Of a stretch of 64,000 nucleotides of DNA, positions 61,160-64,000 are shown piece by piece; position 1 is the first letter of the stretch, and every line of letters begins with the position of its first letter. Origin of the DNA: JAJFJD01 sp965228695 (GTDB taxonomy: Bacteria > Pseudomonadota > Alphaproteobacteria > UBA8366); NCBI GenBank assembly GCA_965228695.1, contig CBDDIB010000002.1, forward strand, positions 1,488,001 to 1,552,000, given 5' to 3'. The notes beneath the pieces were generated by a model. That model saw only the letters and a program-made list of their open reading frames with translations, searched no databases and was not told the DNA's origin. The position numbers and the translations under genes are program-made.

Positions 61160-61576
61160 TTACGGCTTGAGGTTGGACAGCTCGGGAAGCGGCGGGTCGA
61201 GCGCGAAAAGGTCGACCATGTCGTCGAACTTGTTGAGCTGCGGCGTGGCATAGGCGTCGCCGTCAGGGGCGTTCTCCGGGATGGCCGCCGTGCTTGCCGC
61301 TTCCGCGTCGCTCGGCAACGCCAGCCGTTCCTCGACGAGCTTATCGGCCAGGGTTTCCACATCGGCCGCGGCGACGGACTTTTCGATGCCGTAGCGATTG
61401 GCCACGGCGTCGGCGATCGTATCCAGGTCGTTTCCGTTTTCGATCAACGACCAGATGTAACCGCCCACCAGGTCCATGCTGTAATACATGCCGTTGGACA
61501 GGTTGATCAGGACCGCTTCGCCGTCGACTTCCTTGGCGGCGACTTCCGCCGTGTTGGGTTTGAGAATTTTCTGCAT
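61160..61576 (-). CDS. PqqD-like peptide-binding protein
   Basis: This 138-residue protein starts MQKILKPNTAEVAAKEVDGEAVLINLSNGMYYSMDLVGGYIWSLI, a winged-helix PqqD/RRE fold that in RiPP systems holds a leader peptide. About 50 residues after the domain are Ala/Pro/Asp-rich (ENAPDGDAYATPQLNKFDD). The ATG at 61576 is chosen over an upstream in-frame start that would add 45 atypical residues. No precursor peptide was recognised in the window, so the bound partner is unknown. Confidence 0.85.
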   Translation of the reverse strand: MQKILKPNTAEVAAKEVDGEAVLINLSNGMYYSMDLVGGYIWSLIENGNDLDTIADAVANRYGIEKSVAAADVETLADKLVEERLALPSDAEAASTAAIPENAPDGDAYATPQLNKFDDMVDLFALDPPLPELSNLKP

Positions 61577-61613
61577 GGTGCTTCTTTTTCTGATTGTTGG
61601 ATCGGTTAATCCA

Positions 61614-62801
61614 TCAAACGGATGGAGAGGATTGGGGTGTCCGTGACATCGTACTTCGCGGGGCGCCGGGTCGAACCGAAGAGTCATCCAGAACCCGCCG
61701 GTAAAGTGCATCGTAGGCGTCCACGTTGGCTTCGATGCCGAACCGTTCTATCGCATCCTTGCGCGCACTTCGGCCGAGCTCGTCGGCGAGATTGGGCTGC
61801 GATAGGAGCCGTTTCAGCCGGTCGGCTAGGGCGAACGGATCCTCTTTGTCGACGAGATATCCGGTCGTGCCGTCGATCACGACTTCCGCCAGGCCCCCGG
61901 TACGGGCCGCGACCACTGGCCGGGCCATGAGGGCGGCCTCGATCGCCACGAGACCGAAAGGTTCGCGCCAGCGGGACGGCACGGCCATGACGGTCGACCG
62001 GTTGATCAGGTCGAAGACAGAATCCGGGTCGACCCAGCCGGTGAACGTCACCGAATCGCCGAGGCCAAGGACCTTTGCCTGCTCTTCGAGCACAGCCCGT
62101 TCGGGTCCGTCGCCGGCGACTGTAAGCCGAGCCTCCGGAAAGCTCTCCCGGACATCGGCGAACGCCTCGAGGGCGACGTCGAACCCTTTTTCACGGATAA
62201 GCCGGCCGATGCACAGGATGTGCGGCGGTCCGTCCGGCATCGGTGCCGGGTCGGTGCCGCCGACGGTCAGTCCGTTGTGTATGCGGGACGATTTGTCCTT
62301 TATCGCGGGGAACATCGACCGGATGTCGCCGAGGGTGGCGTCCGATACGGCGGTGACCCATGCCGCCTCGTCGAAGGCGCGGTGGACGATGCCGCCCATC
62401 CCGCCGGATTCCGAAAAATCCGCGTGGATCGCGACCACGGTGGGGATCGGCGCGCGCCGGTTGCTTTCGAGATGCAGCGCGATGCTGGGCCCGTAGAGAT
62501 TTGCATGGATCAGGTCGGGGGCCGCCTCGTTCCGGATCGCGGCTATTTTTCGCCGCAGGCTGATGAAGGCCTCCGGATCGCGGCTGCGAAGAACGTCGTG
62601 AAACGGGAGCCGATGAATGACCGTTCCATCGATGACTTCGTGCTCCGGATAATCGAGCTGTTGGGTCGTCACCACGGTGATGTCGTAGCCCCGCGTTCTG
62701 AGCACGGGGATGACCTGTGCCGCGAGGGTCTCGACACCGCCGATCGTGGGCCAGAAGAATTCGGTCCAATAGAGCAGGCGGATGGATTTGCCGCTATGCA
62801 T
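61614..62801 (-). CDS. Family 4 glycosyltransferase
   Basis: This 395-residue GT-B enzyme has the N-terminal LYWTEFFWPTIGGVETLAAQVIP and, in the C-terminal half, LCIGRLIREKGFDVALEAF and PSRWREPFGLVAIEAALMARPVVAARTGGLAEVV (E-x7-E). It transfers a sugar from an NDP donor. The ATG at 62801 overlaps the last 8 bases of the HprK-like gene; an upstream TTG is rejected. It lies 37 bases before the pqqD-like gene. Confidence 0.93.
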   Translation of the reverse strand: MHSGKSIRLLYWTEFFWPTIGGVETLAAQVIPVLRTRGYDITVVTTQQLDYPEHEVIDGTVIHRLPFHDVLRSRDPEAFISLRRKIAAIRNEAAPDLIHANLYGPSIALHLESNRRAPIPTVVAIHADFSESGGMGGIVHRAFDEAAWVTAVSDATLGDIRSMFPAIKDKSSRIHNGLTVGGTDPAPMPDGPPHILCIGRLIREKGFDVALEAFADVRESFPEARLTVAGDGPERAVLEEQAKVLGLGDSVTFTGWVDPDSVFDLINRSTVMAVPSRWREPFGLVAIEAALMARPVVAARTGGLAEVVIDGTTGYLVDKEDPFALADRLKRLLSQPNLADELGRSARKDAIERFGIEANVDAYDALYRRVLDDSSVRPGAPRSTMSRTPQSSPSV

Positions 62802-63876
62802 GACCGGCAACCTCGCGGCTGATCCGCCGGACGGTGGGGCCGATGTCGCCGACGTTATGGCCAAGCTCCAACCAGAAGGCCGGCACCGTGGTTACCATGT
62901 CGCCGAGTTTGTCCAGCGATCGCGGCGCCGCGCCGGGTAGGATGATGATCGAACTTGGCGCGAGGGCGAGCATGGCTTCCATCGGTTTCGCCGACCGGTA
63001 GGTCGTCTGGGGTTGGTCGACGACCCTCGGCAGTATGACCGCGGAGATCGGCGTTTCCTTGGCAAAGCGCCCGCCCGGGTGATCCCGCAGATACGCGACC
63101 GACTTGTGCTCGATTTCGTGGTTTGGCTTGTGCGCGATCGCGGCGAGCGCGGGGAACCGGCTGATATGGTCATTGGCGATCAAGCAGGTCGCGTAGAGCG
63201 AATGACCGGTCAGTCCGCCATCCTTGCGCTGTGCCAGGGCGACAAAATCGTCGCTCAGGAAATCGAAACCTTCCAGGAAGCTGGCGACAGACGATGTGCT
63301 CTTGCCGGATCCGCCGCTGCCGACGAAAAGGAGGCCTTGGTTTTCGGCGATCGCCAGGGCGGCGTGGATGAATTGTACGTCGTGATCGTCCAGCCAGATC
63401 GATAGCAGGCGATGGAAGGGCCGTGCCCGTTCGTCGAGAAACAACAGGGACCGGCTCCGGACGCAACCGGTGATCCGGTCCGCTTTCCGGTCCAGCAGCA
63501 TGACCGCCGATTCACGCTGGTGCAGAACGTGCCGACCGTCGGGAGTTACGGCGACGTTGCCATAGAAATCGACCTCTTCGGGCCAGCGGGTCCAAAAAGC
63601 CGGTCCGGCGGCTTCCTCGTCCCAGACCTCGACCGTCAGGGCGGGGTCAACGCCATCCTGCGCACGCAAATGGCACATCGACCGGTCGATGTCCGCCGCG
63701 AGGTCGTTGCCGACAATGCGCAGGCGGACCGGAAATCCCGCGATTCGATAATCCATTTCGACGATCGGGTTCGACGCCCGGCCGGCCAGGCTGGTGAAAG
63801 TGCCGCCCAATTTATCGATCGCGTCGGCGATGTCGATTTCCGGGGCCGGCACGGCGGTGACGCTATCGGTACTCAT
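62794..63876 (-). CDS. HprK-like (HPr kinase C-terminal-related) P-loop kinase
   Basis: This 360-residue protein has the Walker A GSGGSGKST (about 186-194) in a context LLFVGSGGSGKSTSSVASFLEGFDFLSDDFVAL, with DD of the HprK-type second motif and FIHAALAI before it. In other clusters such kinases phosphorylate a serine of a RiPP precursor. The first 150 residues are a family-specific extension. It overlaps the previous gene (ATGA) and the next (8 bases), so the cluster is tightly coupled. Confidence 0.85.
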   Translation of the reverse strand: MSTDSVTAVPAPEIDIADAIDKLGGTFTSLAGRASNPIVEMDYRIAGFPVRLRIVGNDLAADIDRSMCHLRAQDGVDPALTVEVWDEEAAGPAFWTRWPEEVDFYGNVAVTPDGRHVLHQRESAVMLLDRKADRITGCVRSRSLLFLDERARPFHRLLSIWLDDHDVQFIHAALAIAENQGLLFVGSGGSGKSTSSVASFLEGFDFLSDDFVALAQRKDGGLTGHSLYATCLIANDHISRFPALAAIAHKPNHEIEHKSVAYLRDHPGGRFAKETPISAVILPRVVDQPQTTYRSAKPMEAMLALAPSSIIILPGAAPRSLDKLGDMVTTVPAFWLELGHNVGDIGPTVRRISREVAGHA

Positions 63877-64000
63877 TGCATCGACTGCCCATACTTCGAC
63901 AGCGATTCCCGGAAGCCGCCCCGGTGCTGGCGCATGACATTGAAAATGTGTTTGGCACGGTGCGCCTGCATGCTCAGCCCGCGCGTGCCGCAGCCGTATG
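63873..64000 (-). CDS. Unidentified gene, C-terminal 41 residues (cut by window edge)
   Basis: The minus-strand frame enters at the window edge as YGCGTRGLSMQAHRAKHIFN and ends RESLSKYGQSMQ before TGA at 63873-63875. The stop overlaps the HprK-like start by ATGA, typical of coupled genes, so this is probably the upstream member of the cluster. The visible piece is too short to assign a family. Confidence 0.65.
   Translation of the reverse strand, partial: YGCGTRGLSMQAHRAKHIFNVMRQHRGGFRESLSKYGQSMQ

Noticed and set aside
1..64000. CRISPR arrays, prophage, IS elements or plasmid replication genes
   Set aside because: No spaced direct repeats, transposase, integrase or replication genes were seen; the only large repeat is the porin/lipoprotein duplication.

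Overview
This GC-rich, densely coding 64 kb window looks like the chromosome of an alphaproteobacterium, probably a Rhodospirillales-like environmental or marine lineage. The main pointers are a CcrM-type GANTC methyltransferase behind rnhB with GANTC sites in its leader, a MutY/DUF721 divergent pair, the ETF-QO/TPR-lipoprotein/IspE run, the MoxR operon divergent from DUF1285/Nudix/CCA transferase, and many PhyH, CaiB/BaiF and TfdA-type genes. No phage, IS element, plasmid gene or CRISPR array was seen.

Layout. 1-10.9 kb is DNA maintenance and housekeeping: DUF721 (partial), mutY, ccrM, rnhB, a CPA2 antiporter, a PA0069-type radical SAM protein, a TIGR04283/TIGR04282 pair, moaB, a soluble lytic transglycosylase and a family-4 uracil-DNA glycosylase. 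10.9-15.5 kb holds ETF-QO, a TPR lipoprotein, ispE and tRNA-Gln. 15.6-21.7 kb is more unusual: a histidine kinase with a c-type-haem DUF3365 sensor, a racemase-like protein without its catalytic cysteines, and two tandem TPR-ATP-grasp paralogues. 21.8-26.1 kb holds acyl-CoA-type genes (enoyl-CoA hydratase, PhyH, two CaiB/BaiF CoA-transferases). 26.3-30.6 kb is a split, divergent biotin locus (bioF-bioD against bioB-bioA), followed by a TPR-2OG oxygenase-like gene, msrB and a ChaC-like gene.

33-37 kb is a tandem duplication of a porin plus a 60-residue lipoprotein. Both copies share an almost identical untranslated leader, and an AT-rich stretch precedes the first. 37.1-46.5 kb holds the MoxR/DUF58/BatA-DUF4159/membrane-protein operon and, divergently, DUF1285-Nudix-CCA transferase. 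46.5-58.2 kb is an accessory catabolic region without a local regulator: SRPBCC, GNAT, GlpD-like oxidoreductase, Gfo/Idh/MocA, D-2-hydroxyacid dehydrogenase, BD-FAE esterase, two cupins, a ThDP enzyme, RidA, a double VOC protein, an EthD-like protein and a TfdA-type dioxygenase.

The right edge (59.2-64 kb, minus strand) is a tightly coupled set: an unidentified gene cut by the window, an HprK-like kinase, a GT4, a PqqD-like protein, a GT2 and a nucleotidyltransferase-fold protein whose acidic catalytic residues seem to be gone. It resembles the PqqD/HprK-related RiPP-like systems and is one of the two best candidates for little-described biology here. The other is the tandem TPR-ATP-grasp operon. 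All assignments come from reading the sequence, and no database search was run.
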